Part shown: positions 49,688 to 58,792 of the stretch, piece by piece
Layout: every line of letters begins with the position of its first letter
Position numbering within the stretch: position 1 is the stretch's first letter
Source: Streptomyces inusitatus
GTDB taxonomy: Bacteria; Actinomycetota; Actinomycetes; Streptomycetales; Streptomycetaceae
DNA: 64,000 nt
NCBI RefSeq assembly: GCF_014651115.1
Contig: NZ_BMWG01000008.1
Span: forward strand, 131,445-195,444
Direction: 5' to 3'
Notes under the pieces: generated by a model
The model's input: the letters and a program-made list of their open reading frames with translations, nothing else
Told to the model about the DNA's origin: nothing
The model's database searches: none
Made by a program: the position numbers and the translations under genes

Positions 49688-51886
49688 GTGCGGCCCCTCA
49701 CCTCCGAGGACCCGCGCACCGTAGGCCCGTACCGCACTCTCGCCCGGCTCGGCGCGGGCGGCATGGGCGTCGTCTATTTGGCCCGCTCGGCGGGCGGTGC
49801 GCTCGCCGCCGTCAAGGTGATCCGGGCCGAGTACGCCGCCGACCCCGGCTTCCGGGCACGCTTCCGACGCGAGGCCGAGGCGGCGGCCCGGGTGACCGGC
49901 CCCTGGCTGGTGCCGGTGCTCGGTACGGAGACCGAGGCCCGCGAGCCCTGGCTGGCGACCGCGTTCGTCCCCGGGCCCTCGCTGGGCGAGGTGGTGGGCA
50001 CCGGCGGCGCGCTGCCCACGGCCACCGTCCGCGCGCTCGGGAGCCGGCTCGCCGAGGCCCTCGTCGCGGTCCATGACGCCGGGCTGGTCCACCGCGACGT
50101 CAAGCCCGGCAATGTGCTCCTCGCCCTCGACGGCCCCCGCCTCATCGACTTCGGGATCGCCCGCCACGAGAACGCCCCCGCGCTGACCGCCACCGGCGCG
50201 GTGATCGGGACACCCGGCTTCCTCGCCCCCGAACACGCGTCGGCCGGAACGCCCGGGCCGCCGTCCGACGTGTTCTCGCTCGGCTGCGTCCTCGCGTACG
50301 CGGCGACGGGGAGGGGGCCGTTCGGCAGTGGCGGCGGCGCGGGCGTCCTGTTCCGGACAATCCATGAGAAGGCGGATCTGACGGGCGTCCCGCCTGGTCT
50401 GGTTCCCCTGATCACCGCCTGCCTCGCCAAGGAACCGGCCGACCGGCCGGCCGCGAGCAGGGTGCGCGAGACGCTGGCGGCGGGCGGCGATGAGGATTCC
50501 GGAGACCCTCGCGAGTACCCGGGCCGGCCGGGGGTGCCGGACCAGCGCGAGTCCCCCCGTACCGCTCCGGCTCCCTGGCGGATGCCGGCCGGGCTGCCCG
50601 CGTTGATCGCCGACCGGTCCGCGGCGGCCCTCGCGCTCCCCGACCCCGAGCCGCCGCCCGCCGCATCCGCCCCGGCGGCCGGGTCTTCCCACCGCTCCCG
50701 CCGGGGGCTGCTGACGGCCGGGGCGGTCCTCCTGGCGGGCGGCCCCACCGCGGCCTGGCTCGCCCTGCGGGAGCGCGACACCAGAGCGGGCGGGCCGCCC
50801 GCCGGGTCCGCCGGAACATCCGTCCACACGATCGGGCTCCACGCCGACCTCACCGGACCCGGCCGCGCCACCGGGCTGGCCCACCAGCGCGGCATGCGGC
50901 TCGCCGTCGCCGACCACAACGCCCGCGAGGACAAGGCGTTCCGGCTCGCCCTGCGCACCGAGGACGACGCGGGCGACCCGGCCAAGGCGCTCCGGGCGGC
51001 CGACCGGCTGGCGGCGGACCCCACCGTCGTCGCCGTCGTCGGGCCGACCGGGCACGAACTGCGCGAAGAGCTTGGCGCACGGTACGGCGCGGCACGACTC
51101 GCCCTGGTCGTCGTCGCGGCGAACTCCAGCACCGACGAGCCCACCCTCCTCCACCGCTGTGTGACCCGTCCCGCGGACCCCCGGCTCGTCATCGGCATCA
51201 TCGGCTATCTGGCCCGCACCCGCCCCGCCCAGCGCATCCTGCTGGTCGAGGACACCGTCGACACCGGTCTCGGCGGCCACCTCGGACGAGGGTTCCGCAG
51301 CGCGCCCCCGTCCAGTGCCACGATCATGAATCAGCGGCTCGCCCGGGGAGGCGCGGGCTTCGCCGCGGCGGCCCGGAAGGCCGTGACCGGCCGGGCGGAC
51401 GCCGTGGTGTTCGCGGGCGGCGGCGCCTCCCGGGCCGCCCTGCTGGCCACCGCCCTGGCGGACGAAGACTTCACCGGCACCCGCGTCGGCGCCGGACCCG
51501 CTCTCGGGCCCGCCTTCCTCCGCGAAGCGGGCGAAGCCGCCGAGGGCTGGGTCTTCGCCGAGGCGTACGCCGACCCCGCCGCCCTCCCCTCGGCCCGCGC
51601 CTTCACCGCCGCCCATCGCAGGCGCTTCGGCGTACCACCGGCCACCTGGGCCGCCGAGGCGTACGACGCCGTCGGCCTGATCGCCCGCGCCACCGGGACC
51701 ACCAGGGCATCGGGAGAGGTTCGCCGGGGCATCGGGCAGCGGCTCGTACGGACCGAGCACCGGGGCATCGTGCGCACCCTCGCCTTCCACGCGACAACCC
51801 GCGCGGTGCGGTACGAGGACGGGATCTACCTCTACCGGATCGAGAACAGCCGCCCCCGCTTCCTCGGCCCGTACGGGGAGGTGTGA
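49688..51886 (+). CDS. Ser/Thr protein kinase with extracellular ligand-binding sensor (2)
   Basis: A 732-residue paralogue of the preceding kinase with the same layout: glycine loop LGAGGMGVVY, K43, D137 in HRDVKPGN, D154 in DFGIAR, GTPGFLAPE, a longer Pro-rich juxtamembrane region (about 265-338), one helix (about 340-360), and a binding-protein-like sensor (about 380-725; HTIGLHADLTGPGRATGLAH, VVAVVGPTGHELREELGARY). Catalytic residues are at identical positions, pointing to tandem duplication, but the sensors have diverged. GTG start one base after the first kinase; no clear separate ribosome site, so translation is coupled. Open frame upstream is shadow. Confidence 0.93.
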   Translation: MRPLTSEDPRTVGPYRTLARLGAGGMGVVYLARSAGGALAAVKVIRAEYAADPGFRARFRREAEAAARVTGPWLVPVLGTETEAREPWLATAFVPGPSLGEVVGTGGALPTATVRALGSRLAEALVAVHDAGLVHRDVKPGNVLLALDGPRLIDFGIARHENAPALTATGAVIGTPGFLAPEHASAGTPGPPSDVFSLGCVLAYAATGRGPFGSGGGAGVLFRTIHEKADLTGVPPGLVPLITACLAKEPADRPAASRVRETLAAGGDEDSGDPREYPGRPGVPDQRESPRTAPAPWRMPAGLPALIADRSAAALALPDPEPPPAASAPAAGSSHRSRRGLLTAGAVLLAGGPTAAWLALRERDTRAGGPPAGSAGTSVHTIGLHADLTGPGRATGLAHQRGMRLAVADHNAREDKAFRLALRTEDDAGDPAKALRAADRLAADPTVVAVVGPTGHELREELGARYGAARLALVVVAANSSTDEPTLLHRCVTRPADPRLVIGIIGYLARTRPAQRILLVEDTVDTGLGGHLGRGFRSAPPSSATIMNQRLARGGAGFAAAARKAVTGRADAVVFAGGGASRAALLATALADEDFTGTRVGAGPALGPAFLREAGEAAEGWVFAEAYADPAALPSARAFTAAHRRRFGVPPATWAAEAYDAVGLIARATGTTRASGEVRRGIGQRLVRTEHRGIVRTLAFHATTRAVRYEDGIYLYRIENSRPRFLGPYGEV

Positions 51887-51950
51887 AACCGGGGGCGGCT
51901 GGAACGCGTGCCTTCGCACCGTCCCGTACGCGTGGAGCGCGTGGGTGGGG

Positions 51951-54149
51951 TCAGCAGCCGGTGGTGGTGTCGCCGGGGTCGGCGACGCAGGTGTCGTTGC
52001 CCAGGCCGCCGTTGGCGATGTCACCGGCGACGCCGTCCTGGACGTCGATGGTGTCGTTGCCGAGGCTGCCGCTCATGGCGTCGGTGCCGTCGTGGTCGGT
52101 CAGGACGTCGTTGCCGTTCTGGCCGTCGAGGGTGTCGTTGCCGGGGCCGCCGTAAATGTGGTCGGCGCCGTTGTCGAACAGGTGCAGGAGCGAGCCGATG
52201 AGGGTTTCGCCGTCGTTGGTGTCGTCGCCGGCCTCGCCGTAGAGGTGGTCGTCGCCATTGCCGCCGCCCATGGCGTCGTCGCCGTCGCCGCCCCGGACGG
52301 TGTCGTTGGCGTTGCCGCCGTCGATGGTGTCGTCGCCGCGGCCCGCGTAGACGGTGTCGTTGCCGTTGCCCGCGTTGATGGTGTCGTTGCCGCCCAGGCC
52401 GCAGATGACATCGGCGCCGTTGGTGCCCGACAGGGTGTCGTTGCCGTTGGTGCCGGTGATGGTGCACCCGAGGGCGTTGTCGACGGTCGTGTTCTGCGTC
52501 GCGGTGTCGTTGCCGGGCGCGGGGTCGGTCTGGGTGGCGTCGACGGTGGCGGTGGCGGTGACCGTGCCGGTGGTGGTCGGCGACAGGGTGAGGGTGACCG
52601 TGGCGCTCGCGCCGGACGCGAGGCTTCCCAGGGTGCAGGAGACGGTGGGGGCGGTGATGCCGCACGAGCCCTGGGACGCGGTGGCGGACACGATGCCGGC
52701 CGGGGCCCCGGACAGGGTGACGGCGGCCGTGGTGCCCGTCGCGCCGTTCGGCCCGTTGTTGGTCACCGTCACGGTGTCGGTGAAGGTGCTGCCCAGCGAT
52801 GCCGGATCGGCGGAGTCCGCCACCGTGACCGCCAGATCGGCACCGGGGTCGAGATAGGTGTACTGGTCGGCGGGGCTGGTGGCGCTGGTGCCGGCGGACT
52901 TGGTGACGGTGATGTCCACGGTGCCGGGCACACCCGCCGGTGCGGTGGCGGTGACCGAGGTGTCGCTGTTGACGGTGAAGGAAGTCGCGGCGGCGGTCCC
53001 GAACTTCACGGCGGTGACACCGGTGAGGTCGGTGCCGGTGATGTCGACCGCGGTTCCGCCCGTGGCCGGGCCCGAGGTCGGGCTGATCGAGGTGACCACC
53101 GGCTGCGGCACGTTCACCACGGCCAGGCCGCTCGGACGGGAGCCGACGGTGATGGTTCCCGTGGCGGTGTTGGCGGCGGTGTCGACGACGCTCACCGTGT
53201 TGGTGCCGTTGTTCGCGACATAGGCGGTGGAGCCGTCCGGGGTGAAGGCCACCCGGTTGGGGCCGGTGCCCACCGCGATGGTCGCGGTGACGGTGTTGGT
53301 GGCGGTGGAGAGCACCACGACGGAGTTGCCCGGGGCGTTGGCGATGTACAGGGCGGCACCGCTGGGGCTCAGGGCCATGCCGTTGAGGTTGCCGCCGATG
53401 GTGACGGTCGTGGTCACCGTGTTCGTCGCGGTGCTGATCACCGCCACCTTGCCGCCGGAGTTCTGGAGCAGATAGGCCTGGGCGCCGTCGGGGGACACGG
53501 CCACGTCGACGGGACGGCCGCCGGCGTTGACGGTGGCGGTCACCGTGTTGGTGGCGGTGTCGATGACCGTCATGCCACCGGCGTTGGTGGTGTTGCCGTT
53601 GTTCGAGACGTAGGCGGTGGCCCCGCCGGGGCTGAACGCGACGGCGCCCGGAGCGATGCCGACCGGGATGGTGGCGGTCACCGTCCGGGTGGCGGTGCTG
53701 ATGACCGAGACCGTGTTGGAGCCCGCGTTGGTGACATACAGCCTGGAGCCGTCCGGGGAGAGAGCCGCCCCGAAGGGATTGGTTCCCGCGGTGATGGTGG
53801 AGGTCACCGTGTTGGTGCCGGTATCGATCACGGCGACGCCGCCGCTGTACTTGGTGACGTAGGCGGTGGTCCCGTCCGCGGAGGCGACCAGGCTGATGGG
53901 GGAAGTGACCGGAATGGTGGCCGCGGTCGTACCGGTCACGGTGTCGTGGGCGGTGACCGAGTTGCCGCTGCCGTTGGTGACGTACACGAACTGGTGCGTC
54001 ACCGCCGCGGCCGGGGCCGGGGCCGGAACGGCCCCGGCCGGAGTGATCGCGCCGAGACCGACGATCGAGAGCAGACCGGCGACCACCGCCGCCGGCACCG
54101 TGCGCGCTCTGGCACGGACCGGGCCGTGACGCGTGGTGGAGTCGAACAT
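51951..54149 (-). CDS. Secreted seven-bladed propeller / RTX-repeat surface protein
   Basis: A 732-residue exported protein. A long signal peptide (VPAAVVAGLLSIVGLGAITP, cleavage near AGA) is followed by seven YVTN-type blades (about 50-345; for example LYVTNAGSNTVSVISTATRT), an IPT/TIG domain (about 350-435, VTSISPTSGPATGG), a DUF11-like Ig domain (about 440-560) and RTX calcium-binding nonapeptides (about 565-720, GGNDTINAGNGNDTVYAGRG). Such repeats fold on Ca2+ outside the cell. I took the ATG giving MFDSTTRHG (GAGGG upstream); an ATG 8 codons earlier is possible. It converges on the kinase operon and lacks any cell-wall anchor motif. Confidence 0.9.
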   Translation of the reverse strand: MFDSTTRHGPVRARARTVPAAVVAGLLSIVGLGAITPAGAVPAPAPAAAVTHQFVYVTNGSGNSVTAHDTVTGTTAATIPVTSPISLVASADGTTAYVTKYSGGVAVIDTGTNTVTSTITAGTNPFGAALSPDGSRLYVTNAGSNTVSVISTATRTVTATIPVGIAPGAVAFSPGGATAYVSNNGNTTNAGGMTVIDTATNTVTATVNAGGRPVDVAVSPDGAQAYLLQNSGGKVAVISTATNTVTTTVTIGGNLNGMALSPSGAALYIANAPGNSVVVLSTATNTVTATIAVGTGPNRVAFTPDGSTAYVANNGTNTVSVVDTAANTATGTITVGSRPSGLAVVNVPQPVVTSISPTSGPATGGTAVDITGTDLTGVTAVKFGTAAATSFTVNSDTSVTATAPAGVPGTVDITVTKSAGTSATSPADQYTYLDPGADLAVTVADSADPASLGSTFTDTVTVTNNGPNGATGTTAAVTLSGAPAGIVSATASQGSCGITAPTVSCTLGSLASGASATVTLTLSPTTTGTVTATATVDATQTDPAPGNDTATQNTTVDNALGCTITGTNGNDTLSGTNGADVICGLGGNDTINAGNGNDTVYAGRGDDTIDGGNANDTVRGGDGDDAMGGGNGDDHLYGEAGDDTNDGETLIGSLLHLFDNGADHIYGGPGNDTLDGQNGNDVLTDHDGTDAMSGSLGNDTIDVQDGVAGDIANGGLGNDTCVADPGDTTTGC

Positions 54150-54518
54150 GAGGGGACCCTCTTCCCGAGGCATGTGCCGCGTCCGGCAGGCCCCCGGGTG
54201 GGGTCGGCTCCATCAGAGCGCGGCACGAGTACCCGCCGGCTCCAGAAACCTCTGGACCGCCGACGGCCCTGGCCATCTCGTGCAGCGCCCATCACCGGCA
54301 CACGGCGGGGCGCGCGGCTTCACCGCGTCCCCGCCATGTGCGGTGCAGGAACCATGAAAAAGGCTAGCAAGTCGCCTGTGGCTTCAGAGCCGGAACAGCA
54401 GGAATACGGCATTGGGCTTCATGCGGCGGCACCATGAACGGCAACGGCCAGGTGGACCCTTGTGCTCAGCCCGCCGCGGGCGTCCGGGAGCGCCGATCGG
54501 CGGAGGCGGCCTCTCCGG
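54150..54518. other. Gap between propeller protein and ALDH operon end
   Basis: The 369 bases should contain the promoter of the propeller protein and the 3' end of the aldehyde dehydrogenase transcript. A short GCCCG/CGGGC hairpin lies at 54469-54481. No gene is supported. Confidence 0.5.
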
Positions 54519-55859
54519 TCATCGTGGGGCGACGGTCCGGATGAGCTTCTTGTTGACGAACTCCTCGATTCCGGGCCGTCCGAGTTCGCGCCCGAATCCG
54601 GAGCGCTTGACGCCGCCGAAGGGCAGTTCGGCCCCCTCGGCGCCGACGCCGTTGACGAAGACCATGCCGGCCTCGATGCGGTCGGCGACCCGCTCGGCCT
54701 GGGCGGGGTCGGTGGTGAAGAGGTACGAGCCGAGACCGTAGGGGGTGTCGTTCGCCATACGCACGGCGTCCTCCTCGTCGGCGGCGGCGAAGACCATCGC
54801 GACCGGGCCGAACAGCTCCTCCCGGGCCGCCGGGTGTTCGGTGGTGAGGCCGGTCAGGACCCCGGCCGGGAAGTGGGCGCCGTGTCGCTTCCCGGTGCTG
54901 TGCAGGGTGGCTCCCTGGGCGACCGCCGCGTCGACCTGGCGGCCCAGGTTCTCGGCGGCGGCGGCCGAGGACAGCGGCGCGCCGGTCTCGCTCGCGAGCA
55001 GCCTGGCGGTGAACCGTTCGACGAACGCGTCGTGGAGGTGGTCGAGGACCACGAACCGCTTGGCGGCGTTGCACGCCTGGCCGGTGTTGTCGAGGCGGGC
55101 GGCGACGGCGGCGTCGACGACCGCGTCGAGATCGTCGGTGGACAGGAGGATGAAGGGGTCGGAGCCGCCGAGTTCGAGGACGACCTTCTTGAGGTGCCGC
55201 CCGGCGATCTCCGCGACGGCCGCGCCCGCACGCTCGGATCCGGTGAGCGAGACTCCCTGGACACGGGGGTCGGCGATGATGTCGGCGATCTGCTCGTTGG
55301 TGGCGTACACATTGACGTAGGCCCCGGCCGGGAAGCCCGCCTCGGTGAACAGCTTCTCCAGGAGCGCCGCGGTGGCCGGGCACTGCGGCGCGTGCTTGAG
55401 CACGATGGTGTTGCCGAGGGCCAGGTTCGGGGCGGCGAAGCGGGCGACCTGGTAGGCGGGGAAGTTCCACGGCATGATGCCGAGGAGGACGCCCACCGGG
55501 CCGCGTCGGACGACGGCGGTCCCGGGGCCGGAGAGGACGTCGAGCGGTTCGTCGGCGAGGAACTCCTCGGCGTGGTCGGCGTAGTAGTGGTAGATGTCGG
55601 TGCAGAAGTCGATCTCGCCCTCGGCCTCCTGGAGCGGCTTGCCCATCTCCTGGACGATGCTCGCGGCCAGCTCGGCACGGTGCTCGGTGTGCAGATCGCC
55701 GAGCCGTCGCAGCAGGGCCGCGCGCTCGGCCACGGAGCCGGTGCGCCCCCACGCGGTGGCCGTGTGGGCGGCCTCGACGGCCGCCGCCACCTCGGCGTCC
55801 GTGGCGGTCGGGTAGGTGGCGGTGATCTCACCGGTGGTCGGGTCGGTGACGGCGTACAT
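54519..55859 (-). CDS. NAD(P)-dependent aldehyde dehydrogenase (succinate-semialdehyde type)
   Basis: A 446-residue aldehyde dehydrogenase. Key motifs: PWNFPAYQVARFAAPNLALG, VSLTGSERAGAAVAEIAG, catalytic Glu in VLELGGSDPFILLS and catalytic Cys in DNTGQACNAAKRFV, then EELFGPVAMVF. The short length and GSDPF/TGQACNAAKR pattern match the GabD/YneI succinate-semialdehyde group. With the alcohol dehydrogenase and APC permease upstream, it fits oxidation of an amine- or alcohol-derived aldehyde. Two ATGs lie side by side; I took the second (GGAGG 5 bases upstream). Shadow frame extends further. Confidence 0.9.
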   Translation of the reverse strand: MYAVTDPTTGEITATYPTATDAEVAAAVEAAHTATAWGRTGSVAERAALLRRLGDLHTEHRAELAASIVQEMGKPLQEAEGEIDFCTDIYHYYADHAEEFLADEPLDVLSGPGTAVVRRGPVGVLLGIMPWNFPAYQVARFAAPNLALGNTIVLKHAPQCPATAALLEKLFTEAGFPAGAYVNVYATNEQIADIIADPRVQGVSLTGSERAGAAVAEIAGRHLKKVVLELGGSDPFILLSTDDLDAVVDAAVAARLDNTGQACNAAKRFVVLDHLHDAFVERFTARLLASETGAPLSSAAAAENLGRQVDAAVAQGATLHSTGKRHGAHFPAGVLTGLTTEHPAAREELFGPVAMVFAAADEEDAVRMANDTPYGLGSYLFTTDPAQAERVADRIEAGMVFVNGVGAEGAELPFGGVKRSGFGRELGRPGIEEFVNKKLIRTVAPR

Positions 55860-55953
55860 CATGCCTCCGGGTACTGGTGGGGGACGGCCGCGGCCTCCGT
55901 CGCTCCCGCTGGTGTGGATGCTTGTGGCGTGCCGCGCCGGGCGAGGGGGTGCC

Positions 55954-57054
55954 TCACGGTTCGAGGATAGTTCTGACGCCGATGTTCGACCGGAGGTCGT
56001 CGAAGGCCGCCGCCGCCTCGCGCAGGGGCCGGGTGCGGCCGACGAGGTCGTCCAGGGGCAGTTGGCCCGCCAGATAGAGGCGGGCCAGTTTCGGGATGTC
56101 GATCTCCCCGATGCTGGAACCGTAGTTGCAGCCGAGGATCCGCTTGCCCTGGTCGGCCAGGTCGAAGGGGTCGAAGGAGGCGGTCGCGCCGGTCGCCGCC
56201 ATGCCCACCAGGACCGCCGCCCCGCCCGGGGCGAGCATGGCGGGGAGTGTGCCGATGACCTTGGGGCTTCCGATCGCCTCGAAGGCGTAGTCCACCCCGC
56301 CGAACTCCTGCCGGCACCAGGCGGCCACATCGGTCCCGGCGCCGTCGAGGATGTGGGTGGCGCCGAACCGCTGTGCCGTGGCGAGGCGTTCGGCCGAGAG
56401 GTCGACGGCGATGATGGGGTCGGCCCCGATCAGGCGCAGGCCCATCACGACGGAGAGTCCGACTCCGCCGGTGCCGATGACCACCGCGGACTCGCCGGGG
56501 CGGACGCCCGCGGTGTTCACGACGGCGCCGACGCCGGTGGTGACGGAGCAGCCGAGGAGTGCGCCGATGCTGAAGGGGAGCGCGTCCGGGACCTTCACCG
56601 CGGCCACTTCCGGCACGATCAGCCGCTCCGTGAAAGCGCCCAGCCCGAGGTAGGGCCACACCGGCTCGCCCCGGTCGTCGGCGAAGGCGGTGGTGCTGTC
56701 GGGAAGCGTGTTGGCGACGGCCTTGGTGCCGGTGCACAGCCACGCGGTTCCGGCGACGCAGCCGCGGCAGCGGCGGCACGGCGCGAACCAGGAGAGGACG
56801 ACATGGTCGCCGGCCTTCAGCGAGGTGACGCCGGCCCCGGCCGCGGTCACCACTCCGGCCGCTTCGTGCCCGAGGACGAGGGGGCGGTCGCTGGGCCAGT
56901 CGCCCGACACGACATGCAGGTCGGAGTGGCACACACCGGCCGCGCGGACCTCGATCTCGACCTCGCCCGGCCCGGCGGGCCGGATGGACACATCACGGGA
57001 GGTCAGTCCCTCGGTGGGATCGAAGACGATGGCGGGGGAGAGTTTCGACGGCAT
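55954..57054 (-). CDS. Zinc-dependent alcohol dehydrogenase (MDR)
   Basis: A 366-residue class III-like zinc alcohol dehydrogenase. Catalytic zinc ligands appear in GVCHSDLHVV and LGHEAAG, and structural zinc cysteines in CRRCRGCVAGTAWLC. The Rossmann motif is VIGTGGVGLSVVMGLRLIGA, with the acidic residue in VDLS indicating NAD+. It probably oxidises an alcohol to the aldehyde handled by the next gene. Its ATG overlaps the permease stop by one base, so the two are coupled; the aldehyde dehydrogenase follows after 94 bases. Confidence 0.92.
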   Translation of the reverse strand: MPSKLSPAIVFDPTEGLTSRDVSIRPAGPGEVEIEVRAAGVCHSDLHVVSGDWPSDRPLVLGHEAAGVVTAAGAGVTSLKAGDHVVLSWFAPCRRCRGCVAGTAWLCTGTKAVANTLPDSTTAFADDRGEPVWPYLGLGAFTERLIVPEVAAVKVPDALPFSIGALLGCSVTTGVGAVVNTAGVRPGESAVVIGTGGVGLSVVMGLRLIGADPIIAVDLSAERLATAQRFGATHILDGAGTDVAAWCRQEFGGVDYAFEAIGSPKVIGTLPAMLAPGGAAVLVGMAATGATASFDPFDLADQGKRILGCNYGSSIGEIDIPKLARLYLAGQLPLDDLVGRTRPLREAAAAFDDLRSNIGVRTILEP

Positions 57055-58556
57055 CAGGACGCCTTCACCTTTTCCGAGGTCGGGGTGGCGGATGGGGAGG
57101 TCGCGGTGGCGGGGAGCTTTGTGTGGGGCTTGGCGATCAGGATGTAGATCAGGCCGACGACGAAGAGGACGGAGAAGACCAGGATCACGGCCCAGACCTG
57201 GACCCAGCTGCCGTCGGCCGGGGCGAGCTCGGCGCGGGGCCAGGCGATGTTGACGGCCTCGAAGAGCAGCCACACCACGGCGAGCACATTGACCACCAGG
57301 CCGGCCCTTCCGAGCCTGAGCCGTCCCGCGGCGGGGTTCCAGCGGCCCGTCAGCCGGGCGACGAGCGCCACGACCGCGACGGTGAGGAAGATGAAGTAGA
57401 AGCCGCCGGAGCCGAAGGCGATCAGTGTCGCGGCGGCGTTGCCGTTCAGCCCGAGGAGGAGTCCGAGGCTGGCGAGCACGGCCGTCGCGATGAGCGAGAC
57501 GTAGGGGATCTGGCGCGGCCCTACGGTGGCGAGCTTCGCGGAGAAGGGCAGCTGGCGGTCGCGGGCGAAGGAGAAGACGGCGCGGCCGATGTACGTCTGG
57601 ATCGAGATGGCGCAGGCGATGAACGCGATCAGGACGAGGAGGATGAAGGGCTTCTCGCTCCAGCCGCCCAGCCCCTCGGTGACGGCGGTGAAGACCGGGT
57701 CCGCGAGGGCCCCGGAGACCGCTTCCTCGGGGTCGCGCAGCGCGAGCGTGACGGCGAGCCCGGTCAGCAGGACCGTGAGGGCGACGAAGAGGTAGGCGCG
57801 CAGTAGCGCCCTGGGCACATTGCGTCGCGGCTGCTCGGTCTCCTCGGCGACCTGGGTGGTCGCGTCGAAGCCGAGGAACGCCCAGCCGGCGACGGCCAGG
57901 GCGGTCAGGAAGCCCGCCAGGGCGGAGCCGCTGGAGGCCGATTCCGCGCCGAGCGTCTCGAAGAGGATCCCGAAGCCGTTGTTGTGCACGAAGAGCAGCA
58001 GGAACACGCTCACCGCGATCGAGGCGACGCCCTCGGCGATGATGCCCGCGTTGAGGAAGTGCTTCACCGGGTTGACGCCGAGGAGGTTGATCCCGAGCGC
58101 CACCGCGACGAAGACCACGCCCAGGAGCACATGGGCGGCGCTCGACAGAGTGCCTTCGCCGAAGAGCATGTGGAGCCAGGCGGCTCCCAGGTAGGCGACG
58201 GTGGTCAGGGATGCCACGGCGGAGGCCAGGTAGATCCAGCCGACCAGCCAGCCGAGCCGTGGCCCGCCCAGCCGGCGCACCCACTGGTAGACCCCGCCCG
58301 TGACCGGGAACTGGGACGACAGCTCGGCGTAGACCAGGGCGACCAGCAGCTGGCCGAGGAAGGCGACGACGACCGCCCAGATCCAGGCGGGGCCCGCGAA
58401 GACGAAGCCGAGCTGGACGACCGCGTACACCCCGACGACGGGGGAGATCGTCGCGAATCCGATCGCGAACACGGCCCACGCGGACAGGGTCCGTTTCAGC
58501 TCTTGCCGGTAGCCGTACTCGGCGAGTTCCCCGGCATCGGTGTGAGTGTCGTGCAC
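57054..58556 (-). CDS. APC-family amino acid/amine permease
   Basis: A 500-residue permease with 12 or more helices. The N-terminal helix 1 has FAIGFATISPVVGVYAVVQL with the conserved unwound Gly motif, then GFVFAGPAWIWAVVVAFLGQ and QFPVTGGVYQW, all typical of the amino acid/choline family; a charged C-terminus follows. It likely imports the substrate broken down by the two dehydrogenases. GTG start with AGGAGA 6 bases upstream; the gene is the first of the operon and divergent from the TetR gene. Confidence 0.92.
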   Translation of the reverse strand: MHDTHTDAGELAEYGYRQELKRTLSAWAVFAIGFATISPVVGVYAVVQLGFVFAGPAWIWAVVVAFLGQLLVALVYAELSSQFPVTGGVYQWVRRLGGPRLGWLVGWIYLASAVASLTTVAYLGAAWLHMLFGEGTLSSAAHVLLGVVFVAVALGINLLGVNPVKHFLNAGIIAEGVASIAVSVFLLLFVHNNGFGILFETLGAESASSGSALAGFLTALAVAGWAFLGFDATTQVAEETEQPRRNVPRALLRAYLFVALTVLLTGLAVTLALRDPEEAVSGALADPVFTAVTEGLGGWSEKPFILLVLIAFIACAISIQTYIGRAVFSFARDRQLPFSAKLATVGPRQIPYVSLIATAVLASLGLLLGLNGNAAATLIAFGSGGFYFIFLTVAVVALVARLTGRWNPAAGRLRLGRAGLVVNVLAVVWLLFEAVNIAWPRAELAPADGSWVQVWAVILVFSVLFVVGLIYILIAKPHTKLPATATSPSATPTSEKVKAS

Positions 58557-58739
58557 GTTGGTCTCCTGTACAGGTGCTGTGCGCCGGTCCGCGTACGTGG
58601 GGCTGTGCCCATGCCGTGGGATCGAGGGTCGGCACGGGCACAGCCCCAGGCGCCGGTTACGAGGCGGAGCGGGGATTCGCTCCCCCGGTGTCGGGCGGGA
58701 TGCCGCCCCGAGCCGCGGTTCTCCGCGACCCCACCCGCT

Positions 58740-58780
58740 ATTGGTCACCTGGCCAATTGCTGATTGGTCACTCACTCAAT
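58740..58780. promoter_or_regulatory. TetR operator region
   Basis: ATTGGTCAC occurs at 58740-58748 and 58763-58771, a 23-base period. CCAAT (58753-58757) and TCAAT (58776-58780) give inverted half-sites to each. The region lies between the divergent permease and TetR starts, ending 12 bases before the TetR ATG, and is A/T-rich compared with its surroundings. Confidence 0.6.
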
Positions 58781-58792
58781 AACATTCGCTCC

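Noticed and set aside
46714..49764. Minus-strand open frame of 1,016 codons
   Set aside because: It is antisense to the lipoprotein and first kinase, which have clear domains and ribosome sites. Its residues are Gly/Arg/Pro-rich shadow without motifs.
51945..54437. Plus-strand open frame of 830 codons over the propeller gene
   Set aside because: Mirror of the repetitive propeller/RTX coding sequence; low-complexity Gly/Val/Asp, no start signal.
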